A stretch of 60,155 bases of DNA, taken from assembly GCA_009711765.1 (NCBI GenBank), contig VEND01000073.1, positions 1-60,155 on the forward strand, written 5' to 3'. Each line of letters opens with the position of its first letter. Within the stretch, counting starts at the first letter, position 1. The notes under the pieces were generated by a model. It saw nothing but the letters and a program-made list of their open reading frames with translations, made no database searches and was not told the origin of the DNA. This DNA comes from Bacillota bacterium. Its GTDB lineage: Bacteria > Bacillota > Clostridia > Tissierellales > MES13. Both the position numbers and the translations under genes were made by a program. Below, piece after piece: positions 26,067-36,085 of this stretch.

Positions 26067-28502
26067 TCACCTCTTATATTTACTTGTTATCTTTTCATTA
26101 TACATATATTTTTTAAATAACACAAAGAAACAAAATATAAGTATAAAACTTAAAATTATATTAATTATATTATTAGATATAATATCCCTTAACAAAAGGG
26201 GGGCTTTTATATAATTAGATATAGTTAAATTTTCATTTATTTTTCCAGTAATCATTCCATCCTTATCAGTTCTATAAACCCTTATATTATTTTTATTTAA
26301 TCTTTCTAAAATCTCCTTAGATGGATGACCATAATTATTCTTTCCCACTGAGATTATACCATAATCAGGTCTGAAACTTTCTATAAACCCTTTAGTAGTA
26401 GATGTATTACTACCATGATGTGCTATTTTTAATAAGTCAATTTTATAACTATTTTCATCTACAAGTATTTTCTCAATACTACCTTCAATGTCTCCTGTTA
26501 AAAGTATCTTTTTATCATTAGCCTCTAATAGTAATACTAGTGACATATCATTATCCTTATATGTTTTTATATTACTTAATGGATTTAAAACATTGAAATA
26601 AAATTTATTGTTAATATAAACTTTATCACCTTTATTTAAAAAGACTACTGGAATATTATATTTCTTTGCTTTTTTTAATAAATCTACATATAAAGAATTT
26701 TCATAATCTTCATAACTAATAAATATATTTTTAATCTTTACTTTCCCTAGTAATGATATAATGCCAGATAAATGATCAGCATCTAAATGGGTTATAAAAA
26801 TCCCTTCTAATTTATTAGTTCTTGTTTTTAACAAATAAGGTAAAACAATTTTTTCCCCTACTTTATAGTTTTTAAATAAGCTCCCACCGCCATCAATTAA
26901 AAAAGCTTTATTATATCCTTTGATAACTATGCTATCCCCTTGACCTACATCTAAAAAATTCATTTCAATATCTTTATTATTAATTGATATAATAAATAAT
27001 AAACCTATAGCAATACTAAAATATATAAAAAGAAATTTTTTTACACTTATAAATATATTCATATCTATAATATTAAAAATTATTATTACACTTAAATAAT
27101 AAAAAAATATATCTTCAATAGATGGTGAATATATAGTAACATTTTTTATTGGAATATAATTAAAAACATATATGATATTACTTAATATATATAAAGACCC
27201 TTTCAATACGTAGGATAATAATATTACTAAATTAAAGTTCATATATGACAAAATAATAATTAAAAAGCTTAATACTACAACTAAAGATATAATGGGAATA
27301 ACTATTATATTAACAAAAATACTTAATATAAATATTTCATTAAAATGAAACATCATAATAGGCATAAGTCCTATTTGTACAGATAATATAGGTGGAAGAA
27401 TATTTTTATAAATAGGGATTTTCTCTTTAATAGGTTTATTAAGTAATATTAATGATAAAGTAGCTATAAAAGACAACTGAAACCCTATAGAAAATAACCA
27501 TAATGGATTATATATTAAAAGGATAAGACAGCTAAAAAACAATCCATTTAAAGCATCATATCTACTATGAATTACTTTAGATAACATTAATATAGAAAAC
27601 ATAACTAAAGCTCTTAATACAGATGCAGGAAAGCCAATTATTAAACCATAAAACCATAGGATAATTAAGGTAATAATTATATTTATTTTATTTTTTATCC
27701 TTAATATTCTAAATAAAAAAAAGAATAAACCATAAATAATTCCAATATGTAATCCAGATACTGCTAAAACATGGGCAATTCCTAAACTTCTAAATTCTTT
27801 TAATTTACTAAGCTCTAAATAAGAACTATCCCCTAATATTATAGCTTTTATAATTGAACTAAATTTCTGATTTAATAAATTATCAAATAATTTAAAAGTT
27901 CTTTTTTTAAAGGAATATACAATTTTTTCTAAGTAATTTAATTTTCCTTCTTCTATTATTTTAACATTATAATTTTTTACATTCATTATTGTAAATATTT
28001 TTTTAGTATATAAAAATAATCTATAATTGAAAAGTCCAGGATTTGAATTTTTTTTAGGTACATTTATATATCCCTTTATAACCACCTCATCCCCTAATTT
28101 ATAACCCTTTTCATTTAAACATATTAATAATACTTTTTCATTTATTTTATATTCTTTATTATTAAATATAACTTTACTAGCATTTAATACAAGCTTAGAT
28201 GTATCGTTACCTTTTAAATTATTTTTAATAATTCCCTGTATAAGTACCTCTTGGTCTTTAAATTTATATAATTCACTCATATTTAAATTATAATTAACTA
28301 CTATACCTGATAAAATGAACATCAAAAAAAGTATTAAAACATATCCACTTATTTTGGATATATTCAATACTAATTTAGATATAATTATTAAAATTACTAT
28401 AGAGATTAAAATATAAAGAGTTAATAAATCTACCGTAATAGAATAAAAGGTATATACTCCTAATATAAAAATCATACATATTAAAACAAAGGGTCTTTTC
28501 AT
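26067..28502 (-). CDS. comEC: ComEC/Rec2 DNA-uptake channel protein
   Basis: This is the inner-membrane channel for single-stranded DNA uptake. At 811 aa it is near full length. An N-terminal DUF4131 region with OB-like part covers residues about 40-180, followed by the Competence domain with about nine membrane helices (HVLAVSGLHIGIIYGL, GFPASVLRA). The C-terminal metallo-beta-lactamase domain has DVGQGDSI, THLDADHLSG and IAHHGSNTS. holA follows. comEA is not adjacent. It appears intact, though whether the organism is transformable is unknown. Confidence 0.94.
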   Translation of the reverse strand: MKRPFVLICMIFILGVYTFYSITVDLLTLYILISIVILIIISKLVLNISKISGYVLILFLMFILSGIVVNYNLNMSELYKFKDQEVLIQGIIKNNLKGNDTSKLVLNASKVIFNNKEYKINEKVLLICLNEKGYKLGDEVVIKGYINVPKKNSNPGLFNYRLFLYTKKIFTIMNVKNYNVKIIEEGKLNYLEKIVYSFKKRTFKLFDNLLNQKFSSIIKAIILGDSSYLELSKLKEFRSLGIAHVLAVSGLHIGIIYGLFFFLFRILRIKNKINIIITLIILWFYGLIIGFPASVLRALVMFSILMLSKVIHSRYDALNGLFFSCLILLIYNPLWLFSIGFQLSFIATLSLILLNKPIKEKIPIYKNILPPILSVQIGLMPIMMFHFNEIFILSIFVNIIVIPIISLVVVLSFLIIILSYMNFNLVILLSYVLKGSLYILSNIIYVFNYIPIKNVTIYSPSIEDIFFYYLSVIIIFNIIDMNIFISVKKFLFIYFSIAIGLLFIISINNKDIEMNFLDVGQGDSIVIKGYNKAFLIDGGGSLFKNYKVGEKIVLPYLLKTRTNKLEGIFITHLDADHLSGIISLLGKVKIKNIFISYEDYENSLYVDLLKKAKKYNIPVVFLNKGDKVYINNKFYFNVLNPLSNIKTYKDNDMSLVLLLEANDKKILLTGDIEGSIEKILVDENSYKIDLLKIAHHGSNTSTTKGFIESFRPDYGIISVGKNNYGHPSKEILERLNKNNIRVYRTDKDGMITGKINENLTISNYIKAPLLLRDIISNNIINIILSFILIFCFFVLFKKYMYNEKITSKYKR

Positions 28503-28560
28503 TTTCCTACCTCGTATTTTTATATAAGTATATCCTTAAATTTATTTTTATAAACAAAAA

Positions 28561-28587
28561 AAATTGGAGTCAATGACCCCAATTTTT
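28561..28587 (-). terminator. terminator after arcC
   Basis: The AAATTGG…CCAATTT stem (one mismatch inside) has T/A runs on both sides, directly downstream of arcC. Confidence 0.75.
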
Positions 28588-28590
28588 TTA

Positions 28591-29529
28591 TTAGTTAACT
28601 ATAACTGTTCCATTTTCACCCTTTAAAGCTTCTTTAGCATTACTCAATGAAGCTATTAAAGCTTTCCTTCCAGGCTTAGATTCTGCAAATTTTATTGCTG
28701 CTTTTACCTTTGGTAACATACTACCTGGAGCAAAATGACCTTCTTCAATATACTTATAAGCTTCTTTTACAGTAATTTTATCTAAATCTTTTTGATTTTC
28801 TTTTCCAAAGTTTATAGACACCTTATCAACTGCTGTTAAAATCATTAATGTATCTACCTCTAAATCTTCAGCTAATCTCTCAGAAGCTAAATCTTTGTCT
28901 ATAACAGCTGCTACTCCTTTAAGTGAATTATCTTTTTCTATGACAGGTATTCCACCGCCACCAACGGTAATAACAATATGTCCTGCATCAACTAAAGTTT
29001 TTACTGATTTTAACTCTACTATTCTCTCAGGCATAGGAGATGCTACAACTCTTCTATATCCTCTTCCTGAATCCTCTACAATATCATATCCCTTTTCTTC
29101 TTTAAGTTTTTTAGCCTCTTCTTCACTATAAAAAGGACCTATAGGTTTTGTAGGATTTTTAAAAGCCTGATCTTCTTTATCTACAACAACCTGTGTTACT
29201 AAAGTTGTCACTGGAGTATTTATATTTCTTTTATTTAATTCATCTCCAACTGCTTGTTGAATATGATATCCAATCATTCCTTGACTCATAGACCCGCATA
29301 CATCAAAGGGCATAGCAGGTGTTACATGATTTGCTGTTTCATTTTGGATAACTATTCTACCAACTTGTGGTCCGTTACCATGGGCAATTACAACCTCATA
29401 ACCATCTTCTATAAGGTCTACTAAATGTTTACTAGTTTCTCTTACAACTTCTAACTGTGCTTGTGCCGTAGCAGGCTTGCCTGATTTTTGTAATGCATTC
29501 CCTCCAAGAGCTACTACTATCTTTTTCAT
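28591..29529 (-). CDS. arcC: carbamate kinase
   Basis: This enzyme converts carbamoyl phosphate and ADP to ATP, CO2 and ammonia, the energy-yielding end of the arginine deiminase pathway. It is 312 aa. The amino-acid-kinase fold shows VALGGNALQK at the start, VIAHGNGPQVG, and TVGGGGIPV. It is third in arcA-arcB-arcC, 67 bases after arcB with a GC-rich hairpin in between. Confidence 0.96.
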   Translation of the reverse strand: MKKIVVALGGNALQKSGKPATAQAQLEVVRETSKHLVDLIEDGYEVVIAHGNGPQVGRIVIQNETANHVTPAMPFDVCGSMSQGMIGYHIQQAVGDELNKRNINTPVTTLVTQVVVDKEDQAFKNPTKPIGPFYSEEEAKKLKEEKGYDIVEDSGRGYRRVVASPMPERIVELKSVKTLVDAGHIVITVGGGGIPVIEKDNSLKGVAAVIDKDLASERLAEDLEVDTLMILTAVDKVSINFGKENQKDLDKITVKEAYKYIEEGHFAPGSMLPKVKAAIKFAESKPGRKALIASLSNAKEALKGENGTVIVN

Positions 29530-29570
29530 CTAAAGATCCCCCTTTTTACATATGCTTATAAAATTATTGA

Positions 29571-29590
29571 GCCGGCGATATTTCACCGGC
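29571..29590 (-). promoter_or_regulatory. intercistronic hairpin between arcB and arcC
   Basis: GCCGG…CCGGC with a 10-base loop lies between arcB and arcC. No T-run follows, so it more likely tunes mRNA processing than terminates. Confidence 0.45.
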
Positions 29591-29596
29591 ATAATA

Positions 29597-30592
29597 TTAA
29601 TCTCCTAATGTTGCTACCATAACTGCTTTTATAGTATGCATTCTGTTTTCTGCTTCATCAAAAACTACTGAATGCTTACTTTCAAATACTTCATCAGTAA
29701 CTTCCATTGATTCTAAATTAAATTTATCATACATTTTTTGTCCTACCTTTGTTTTAGTATCATGGAATGAAGGTAGGCAATGCATGAAAATCACTTCTTC
29801 ATCAGCCATATTAATCATATCCATATTAACTTGATAAGGTTTTAGCATTTCGATTCTCTTTTCCCATACCTCATCAGCTTCACCCATTGATACCCAAACA
29901 TCTGTATATATTACATCAACATCTTTAACTCCTTTTTCAACTGATTCTGTTAAAGTGATGTTTGCTTTAGTTTCTTTTGCTATCTCTTTAGCTTCTTTAA
30001 CTAATTCATCCTCTGGGAATAATTCCTTAGGCGCAACTATTCTAAAGTCCATACCCATTTTTGCTGCACCAATCATTAATGAATTAGCCATATTATTTCT
30101 TCCATCACCTACATATGCAAATTTAGTACCTTTTAAATCTCCTTTATGTTCTTGAATAGTTAAAAAGTCAGCTAAAATTTGTGTTGGATGGAATTGGTCT
30201 GTTAATCCATTCCAAACTGGAACCCCTGAATATTTTGCTAAATCTTCTACAGTCTCCTGTGAGTATCCTCTGTATTCTATACCATCATACATTCTTCCTA
30301 ATACCCTTGCTGTATCTGCTGCTGACTCTTTATGTCCCATCTGAGTACCAGTAGGTCCTAAGTAAGTTACACCTGCCCCTTGATCCATTCCTGCAACTTC
30401 AAATGCACATCTTGTTCTAGTTGAAGACTTTTCAAATATTAAAGCTATATTTTTTCCCTTCATTGTTTGTCTCTCAGTTCCTGCATACTTTGCTCTTTTT
30501 AAATCTCTTGATAAATCTAATAAAAATTGTATCTCCTTTGGAGTATAATTTTTAAGTGTTAAAAAACTTCTTCCTCTAAAATTTACTGGCAT
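29597..30592 (-). CDS. arcB: ornithine carbamoyltransferase (catabolic)
   Basis: This phosphorolyses citrulline to ornithine and carbamoyl phosphate in the deiminase pathway. It is 331 aa. The carbamoyl-phosphate motif STRTRCAF and the ornithine-side [11 protein letters not shown] are present, plus [10 protein letters not shown]. The operon position, between arcA and arcC, indicates the catabolic role rather than arginine synthesis. Confidence 0.95.
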   Translation of the reverse strand: MPVNFRGRSFLTLKNYTPKEIQFLLDLSRDLKRAKYAGTERQTMKGKNIALIFEKSSTRTRCAFEVAGMDQGAGVTYLGPTGTQMGHKESAADTARVLGRMYDGIEYRGYSQETVEDLAKYSGVPVWNGLTDQFHPTQILADFLTIQEHKGDLKGTKFAYVGDGRNNMANSLMIGAAKMGMDFRIVAPKELFPEDELVKEAKEIAKETKANITLTESVEKGVKDVDVIYTDVWVSMGEADEVWEKRIEMLKPYQVNMDMINMADEEVIFMHCLPSFHDTKTKVGQKMYDKFNLESMEVTDEVFESKHSVVFDEAENRMHTIKAVMVATLGD

Positions 30593-30613
30593 TGTAATTC
30601 CTCCCTTTAATTA

Positions 30614-31840
30614 TTATAATTTTTTTCTTCTAAGTGGCATACTCATGCATCTAGGGCCGCCTCGCCCTCTTGATAATTCAGAACTTGGAATAATATGTGT
30701 TTTTATTCCATGTTCTTTAAGTAATTCATTTGTTACGTAGTTTCTTGAATAGACTACTACTTCTCCAGGTGCTATAGCTAAAGTATTAGACCCATCATTC
30801 CATTGTTCCCTAGGAGCATCTACTGGGTCTCCACCTGCACATCTTATTAATGTTACATCTTCTAAACCTAAATATTTCTTTAGTATTTCCTCTAAAGTTG
30901 CTTCCTCTTCTACTATATTAATATTATCATTATCTCCCTTTGAAATCGAATATAATTTTAAAGGACCCTCTATTTCAGGATGAATTGTAAATTTATCATA
31001 ATCAACCATTGTAAAAACAGTATCTAAATGCATAAATGCTCTTTTTTTAGGAATGTCAAAGGCTAAAATCGTTTCAAAAGTTTGGCCATTTGAAAAAATA
31101 TTTTTTGCAAATTTTTCTATAGCCCTTGCCTCAGTTCTTTCTGATATTCCTATTGCTATTACCTTATCACTAAGTACTAATTCATCTCCGCCTTCTAGGG
31201 ATGTATTTTCATCTCTATTAAACCATATTGGAATCCTTTCATCTTTAAATTTCGGATGATAATCAAATATATATTTTGCAAATATTGTTTCTCTATTTCT
31301 TGTGCGAGTTTTCATATGATTTAAAGTAATCCCTGTACCTATAGTTGCAAATGGATCTCTTGTAAAATATAAGTTAGGCATAGGATCTAAGACAAAAGGA
31401 TAATCAGTAGTTACCATATCTGTTAATGACTTTGACTTATAATTAGGTATCTCATTTTTTCTAACACCTGCCATTAACTTATCTATTAAATCTTGATTTT
31501 CAAACTCTTTAAAGTATTTTTTAAGCGCCTCTCTAGTACCTTGACCTGTAATATTAGCTTCATTTAAAAATTCTTCAATGAATTCTTCTCTTACCTCTAT
31601 ATCTTTTATAGCTTCTGAAGCTAATTTTTCAAGATACAAAACTTCAACTCCGTTATCTTTTAAGACCTTTGCAAATTCATCATGTTCCTTTCTTGCAACT
31701 TCTAAATAAGGTATATCATCAAACAAAAGTCTTTCCATTAATGCAGGAGTTAAATTTTCAACTTCTTTACCTGGTCTGTGCAATAATACTGTTTCTAATC
31801 TTCCTATTTCTGATGTCACTTCTAAACCACTATCCCCCAA
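30614..31840 (-). CDS. arcA: arginine deiminase
   Basis: This hydrolyses arginine to citrulline and ammonia. It is 408 aa. Conserved motifs are [33 protein letters not shown] and the catalytic Cys398 in [13 protein letters not shown]. It starts on TTG (31840) behind AAGGAGGGAG. First gene of arcABC, with a consensus sigma-A promoter and a leader hairpin upstream. The operon lets the cell make ATP from arginine anaerobically. Confidence 0.96.
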   Translation of the reverse strand: MGDSGLEVTSEIGRLETVLLHRPGKEVENLTPALMERLLFDDIPYLEVARKEHDEFAKVLKDNGVEVLYLEKLASEAIKDIEVREEFIEEFLNEANITGQGTREALKKYFKEFENQDLIDKLMAGVRKNEIPNYKSKSLTDMVTTDYPFVLDPMPNLYFTRDPFATIGTGITLNHMKTRTRNRETIFAKYIFDYHPKFKDERIPIWFNRDENTSLEGGDELVLSDKVIAIGISERTEARAIEKFAKNIFSNGQTFETILAFDIPKKRAFMHLDTVFTMVDYDKFTIHPEIEGPLKLYSISKGDNDNINIVEEEATLEEILKKYLGLEDVTLIRCAGGDPVDAPREQWNDGSNTLAIAPGEVVVYSRNYVTNELLKEHGIKTHIIPSSELSRGRGGPRCMSMPLRRKKL

Positions 31841-31888
31841 GAATCTCCCTCCTTTATTTGTGATAATTATACATTAGTATTTTACTAA

Positions 31889-31905
31889 CTACCTTCGTGG
31901 TAGTG
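31889..31905 (-). promoter_or_regulatory. inverted repeat in the arc leader
   Basis: ACTACC-5 bases-GGTAGT lies between the arcA promoter and start. It would form a hairpin in the 5' leader or act as a DNA operator. Confidence 0.35.
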
Positions 31906-31918
31906 TTCTGTAATTCTG

Positions 31919-31947
31919 ATTATAGCTAATATAAATTATTGTGTCAA
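31919..31947 (-). promoter_or_regulatory. arcABC promoter
   Basis: TTGACA (31947..31942), 17 bases, TATAAT (31924..31919) on the minus strand is a perfect consensus, so an operator or repressor is expected for control. Confidence 0.85.
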
Positions 31948-31977
31948 GAATGAAAAAATAAGTATTTATACGCTAAT

Positions 31978-31991
31978 TGCATACATATACA
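31978..31991 (-). promoter_or_regulatory. candidate ArgR/AhrC operator
   Basis: TGTATATGTATGCA (minus strand), about 30 bases upstream of the arc -35, resembles ARG-box halves (TGNATN…). It is a weak match; the remaining 31841-32156 gap has only AT-rich sequence and the hairpin below. Confidence 0.3.
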
Positions 31992-32123
31992 TTCTCAAAT
32001 TGAGTATTATAATCCAAATTTTAGTGAAAGCTCTAAATTTAGTTTTTTCAATAAAAGCGTTTTCATATCAATTAAAAAATAATAATAATTTTCCATTATA
32101 TTTATTCAATTCTATTAAAAAAA

Positions 32124-32150
32124 ATTTATATATCAAAAAGATATATAAAT
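32124..32150 (-). terminator. AT-only terminator after the TrmB-type gene
   Basis: ATTTATATATC/GATATATAAAT (11 bp, 5-base loop) is followed on the minus strand by eight T. Confidence 0.65.
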
Positions 32151-32156
32151 AAAAAA

Positions 32157-32966
32157 TTACCCTATATGTATATTCTCTCTTATTTTTTTCATATTCGGTC
32201 CAAATGTCTCATCAAGTTCTTTTTTAAATTTTTTATAAATTTCAGCTATATAAATATCATGACTTATAAAACTTTCAGCTAAAATCATAAATGCTTTATT
32301 TTGCGTCCATATTCCGTTAATTTCTCCAGGTTTCATTATACTAAATAAACATTCTTTCTCATCAGATATAATATTTAACCATCTTCCATGCTTTTCAGCA
32401 CTTTCTTTAATACCATTTAATTCATGGTAATAAACTTTTCCTATTTCTTTATCAGTTTTTCCATAAAGTACAATGACTATGTAAACTCCTCTTTCATTAG
32501 CCTCTAAAATTTCATCGAAAAATTTATTATACTCATCTGTCCAAAGTTCTAAGTATAAACTTTCCTTAGCTTTATTTATCATATCTTTAATTTTACTATG
32601 TATTTGATGTTTACCTTTAAAATGCCACATATGTTCTATTGTAGGTTGTACTTCTAATTCTTTAAAATTATCCTTTATATATTTTATGGATTCATCTAAA
32701 TCATTTTTGTATCTATCTAAGTACTCTTCTATTGATAAAGCAGTATATTTTACAGGTTTTTTGCCCTTTGCTATTGAAAGCCCCCTATTAACTAATTTTT
32801 TCATAGTCTCATAAATTTTTGATTGTGGTACTCCTGAAATTTTGCTAATTTCATAGGCAGTTACATTAGGATTTCTCAATAACGTAACATAAGCCTTAGC
32901 TTCATATTTATTAAAACCTATTCTTAATAATTCTTTTATTATTTTTTGTTCTTTATTCTCCCTCAT
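32157..32966 (-). CDS. TrmB-family transcriptional regulator
   Basis: 269 aa. An N-terminal winged helix (residues about 8-75: GFNKYEAKAYVTLLRNPNVT, YEISKISGVPQSKIYETMKKL) is typical of the TrmB family. A coiled linker follows, then a PLD-like TrmB effector domain (IKDMINKAKESLYLELWTDE). TrmB proteins in archaea and some Firmicutes sense sugars; the effector here is unknown. It lies 14 bases after the MBL hydrolase gene, so they form an operon. No signal shows what it regulates; the adjacent arc operon is a possible target by position only. Confidence 0.85.
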   Translation of the reverse strand: MRENKEQKIIKELLRIGFNKYEAKAYVTLLRNPNVTAYEISKISGVPQSKIYETMKKLVNRGLSIAKGKKPVKYTALSIEEYLDRYKNDLDESIKYIKDNFKELEVQPTIEHMWHFKGKHQIHSKIKDMINKAKESLYLELWTDEYNKFFDEILEANERGVYIVIVLYGKTDKEIGKVYYHELNGIKESAEKHGRWLNIISDEKECLFSIMKPGEINGIWTQNKAFMILAESFISHDIYIAEIYKKFKKELDETFGPNMKKIRENIHIG

Positions 32967-32980
32967 TTTTTCCTCCTAAA

Positions 32981-33715
32981 TTATATAAAGTAAGATTTCA
33001 TCTCATGACTTAATTCTAATATAGAATCATATGTTAAACTAGCCTCTTTCATTATTTTATCAAGTCTATATTCAGGCCAAAAATGTGTTAATACTAATCT
33101 TTTTACATTAGCTTCTGTCGCTAGTTTACCAGCCTGTTTTGCCGATAGATGAGGGGTATCATCTGACCTATCCTTTTCTAATGTTCCTGCTTCACATAAA
33201 AATAAATCACTATTTTTTGCAAATTCAATTATATCATTATTATAAGAAGTATCACCGGAATAAACTAAAATTTTATTATCACTTTTTATTTTGACAGCAT
33301 AAGTTGTAACTGGGTGTATCATCTTTTTAAAGCTTATCTCTAAATCATTTATTATTAAGTTCTTTGAATCATCTATTGAATTTATTTTAAAGGCATTATT
33401 ATAATTCATTTTTTCTAAAAAAGCATTATCATCAGTAGGACAAAATATCGGTAAAGTAAACTTTGTTTTTTCATCATCATTTTTAAGACCTATTGCATAT
33501 TTCATTATTAAAATATCACTAATATGGTCACTATGTAAATGACTTAATATTATAGCATCTAGATTCTTTAATTTAGTAAATTTAAATAATCTAGATAATA
33601 CTCCATTACCACAATCAAGTAAAATCTTTGTATTTTTATATTCAATCAGATACCCTGAACAAGCACTTCCAGCTTTGGGATATGGACCATTATTTCCAAG
33701 TACTGTCAATTTCAT
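32981..33715 (-). CDS. MBL-fold metallohydrolase (YhfI / RNase Z-like)
   Basis: 244 aa single-domain metallo-beta-lactamase-fold protein. It starts MKLTVLGNNGPYPKAGSACS and has the metal motif LSHLHSDHISD. Later ligands are in HPVTTYAVKI, VYSGDTSYN and VLTHFWPEY. It resembles Bacillus YhfI and the RNase Z group but lacks the length of true tRNase Z. The substrate is unknown. First gene of an operon with the TrmB-type regulator. Confidence 0.83.
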   Translation of the reverse strand: MKLTVLGNNGPYPKAGSACSGYLIEYKNTKILLDCGNGVLSRLFKFTKLKNLDAIILSHLHSDHISDILIMKYAIGLKNDDEKTKFTLPIFCPTDDNAFLEKMNYNNAFKINSIDDSKNLIINDLEISFKKMIHPVTTYAVKIKSDNKILVYSGDTSYNNDIIEFAKNSDLFLCEAGTLEKDRSDDTPHLSAKQAGKLATEANVKRLVLTHFWPEYRLDKIMKEASLTYDSILELSHEMKSYFI

Positions 33716-33788
33716 TATATCACTCCTTTATTTAAAGTTTTCCCAAAACAACAAACTTTATTTTAACTTATAAAATAGTATAAAGAAA

Positions 33789-33815
33789 AAGCTCTTGACT
33801 GTAAAGCCAGAGCTT
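33789..33815 (-). terminator. terminator after ECF S-component gene
   Basis: AAGCTCT…AGAGCTT is followed on the minus strand by TTTCTTTATA. Confidence 0.75.
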
Positions 33816-33823
33816 ATAACCTT

Positions 33824-34612
33824 TTAGTTATTAAAATTTTTAAAGTATTTCGTTTTTCTTAAAGCTATAACAACAATAAAAGCTATTATTGCTCCACCAA
33901 CGAATTGTAATAAGTTTGCAGGTATGCTGAATAATGGTACAACTATGTTTCCAAGTAGAAAACTCCCAGCAATATAATATCCTATCACCATCCATAAACC
34001 TGCCACTGTCATGCCCATTATACTACTTAAACTAAATGCTTCTTTATTACCTTTTCTAAGCAGTATATATACCAATATAGCCATTACTGGTATTAAGATA
34101 ATACTTGCAAGCAATGAATTATTCACTAAACTAACTAGATTTGAAAGTTCTTTCGTACCCTTTAGACCCATATCAGTAATTAATTTATTGGCTAATTCAG
34201 AATTAGCTAAGTTTCCTAACTTTTCATTAAAAAAGTTTCTTATAGTAACTCCAAAAGCTAACCATATTCCAATAATTACTGTATTTATTATAGCTGTTAT
34301 TGATTTGTTACTTTTTCTTAGATCATGGGATACAAAACCAACTAAAGCTCCCATTATGCCCTTTATAATTAAAGTTGGAATTGCCCATTGAGGATATCCA
34401 TAAAGATCTGCTAAAGCAGAGCCTAATCCTCCTGCAATAGCGCCGTGTTTCCATCCAAATAAAATTGCTGTTACAAATATCATGCTATCACCTGTATGTA
34501 TATACCCTTGAGTAAAAGGTACAGGTATACGGGGTATAATAGCAGTTGCAACAAATACTAAAGCTGTCATAAGTCCTCCATAAGTTAAGGATCTTATATC
34601 AAATTTTTTCAT
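33824..34612 (-). CDS. ECF transporter S component (vitamin-type)
   Basis: 262-aa membrane protein with about six hydrophobic segments. The start RSLTYGGLMTALVFVATAII, then TQGYIHTGDSMIFVTAILFG and GGLGSALADLYGYPQWA, follow the pattern of energy-coupling-factor substrate-binding subunits. A longer than usual middle region (NEKLGNLANSELANKL…) separates the halves. The shared ATPases and T subunit are not in the window, so it is probably a group II S component. The upstream 100 bases are too short for a riboswitch and give no substrate clue. Confidence 0.8.
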   Translation of the reverse strand: MKKFDIRSLTYGGLMTALVFVATAIIPRIPVPFTQGYIHTGDSMIFVTAILFGWKHGAIAGGLGSALADLYGYPQWAIPTLIIKGIMGALVGFVSHDLRKSNKSITAIINTVIIGIWLAFGVTIRNFFNEKLGNLANSELANKLITDMGLKGTKELSNLVSLVNNSLLASIILIPVMAILVYILLRKGNKEAFSLSSIMGMTVAGLWMVIGYYIAGSFLLGNIVVPLFSIPANLLQFVGGAIIAFIVVIALRKTKYFKNFNN

Positions 34613-34720
34613 TATTTTTCCCCCTTAATCATAACTTTATCTCGGTACGCTTTTATTATAACATAATTGTATCGGTGCTTAAAGGGAAAACTTCAATTAA
34701 TATATTCTCATTGTATGGGT

Positions 34721-36085
34721 TCAATACTTCTCTTTTTTTAGATGTTTTTCAATTTCATTTAATCTTTCTATCTCTTCTTTTGTAAATGCATCTTTATTTC
34801 CGTATCTATCTTTATTATAGTATTTGGTTAATATAGATAAATTATTATAAGTAAACTTATCCTTATAAAATTTTATTAGATATTCATTTGGTGTAAAAAA
34901 CTTTTTATAATTATAGCCCTTATTAATCAAGTTATTAACTACTTGAATATAAACTACTCTTACCTTTGATAAATTTTCTTTACTTTCTTCTTTACTAAAT
35001 ATATTTGAAATTGTATTATAAACTTTCTTTAACGATTTTTTAAAATTCTTTTTAATATCCTCTTTATTATAGATATAGTCCTTTTGCTCATTAGCATTAT
35101 CAGAAGTCTCTTTTATTCTTACAAGTATTTCCCTTGTAAGTTTCCACATAATATAAACAACTATACCTGTTATAATTAATATAAAGCCCCACTTAAACAT
35201 AGCATTAATAATAGTTATAAATTTTTCAGGAGCTATTTGTTTTAAACTTTCAAATACTCCCTTATTTCCATTCCCATCTTTAATCTTTAATAAATCATTT
35301 TCTTCTAAATTAAATTTTGCAGTTCTTTTTTTAAGGAAAATAGCTATTTTATAGAATATGTAAACGAAGGGATATAATATCTTTACTAATATATTCCAAA
35401 ATGTTTCAAATAAAATATTAAAATATTTAATCTTTAAAGTATTATTAAATATTAAAAAAAATAACACTAACACTCCTGTCGAGGAAAAAATATTGAATTT
35501 CATTAAATTTCTTTTCTTATTAATCATGTTTACTCTATTATTACTATATACATTGAGCAAATTAAGTCTAGTTAGATATAAAATAGAAATTAAAAAATAT
35601 CCTATAAAATAAGTCTCTAAGTTATTCATAAACCACATAAAATTACCTAAACCTATAGTCATTATTACAAAGAATATAACACAAATACTAAATATAAACC
35701 TTTTAAAATAAATTTCGTATGTATCATTTCTTATAATAAAATTCATACCTTTAATCCAAATAACAGTATAATAAAAAAATAAAATGAAATTAATTGCTAA
35801 ACTATCATAAATAAAACCTGCTGATAATCTAGATGCACCAATAGAAACTATAAGACCGGTTATCGGTAATACTTTTCTATTTATTTTTTCCTCGCCTTTT
35901 CTTACATAAAGATAACTTACGATATAACTTACACCGACTACTATTAAACTAAATTGAAACATATAATTTAATTCAAATTCATAATAAAAACTTCTTATTA
36001 AAACTGTTGCTATTAAAAATATACGTAATACATCAAAAAAAGCCCTTAATATAATTTCTGTACTTTTATCTAAAAAGTCATTCAA
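34721..36085 (-). CDS. membrane protein with C-terminal DUF4129-like domain
   Basis: 454 aa. About eight membrane helices fall in the first 340 residues. The cytoplasmic C-terminus (SKVRVVYIQVVNNLINKGYNYKKFFTPNEYL…) resembles the DUF4129 region that follows transglutaminase-like domains. Here no transglutaminase core (Cys-His-Asp) is visible. It overlaps the DUF58 gene by 8 bases, making a MoxR-DUF58-membrane-protein operon. This set is widespread and thought to act in envelope assembly or protein complex maturation. Confidence 0.75.
   Translation of the reverse strand: MNDFLDKSTEIILRAFFDVLRIFLIATVLIRSFYYEFELNYMFQFSLIVVGVSYIVSYLYVRKGEEKINRKVLPITGLIVSIGASRLSAGFIYDSLAINFILFFYYTVIWIKGMNFIIRNDTYEIYFKRFIFSICVIFFVIMTIGLGNFMWFMNNLETYFIGYFLISILYLTRLNLLNVYSNNRVNMINKKRNLMKFNIFSSTGVLVLFFLIFNNTLKIKYFNILFETFWNILVKILYPFVYIFYKIAIFLKKRTAKFNLEENDLLKIKDGNGNKGVFESLKQIAPEKFITIINAMFKWGFILIITGIVVYIMWKLTREILVRIKETSDNANEQKDYIYNKEDIKKNFKKSLKKVYNTISNIFSKEESKENLSKVRVVYIQVVNNLINKGYNYKKFFTPNEYLIKFYKDKFTYNNLSILTKYYNKDRYGNKDAFTKEEIERLNEIEKHLKKEKY

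Noticed and set aside
34011..34391. 126-codon plus frame opposite the ECF S-component gene
   Set aside because: Hydrophobic antisense shadow of membrane helices; no ribosome site or promoter.
34613..34720. Riboswitch before the ECF S component
   Set aside because: The gap is about 100 bases with no recognisable aptamer core.
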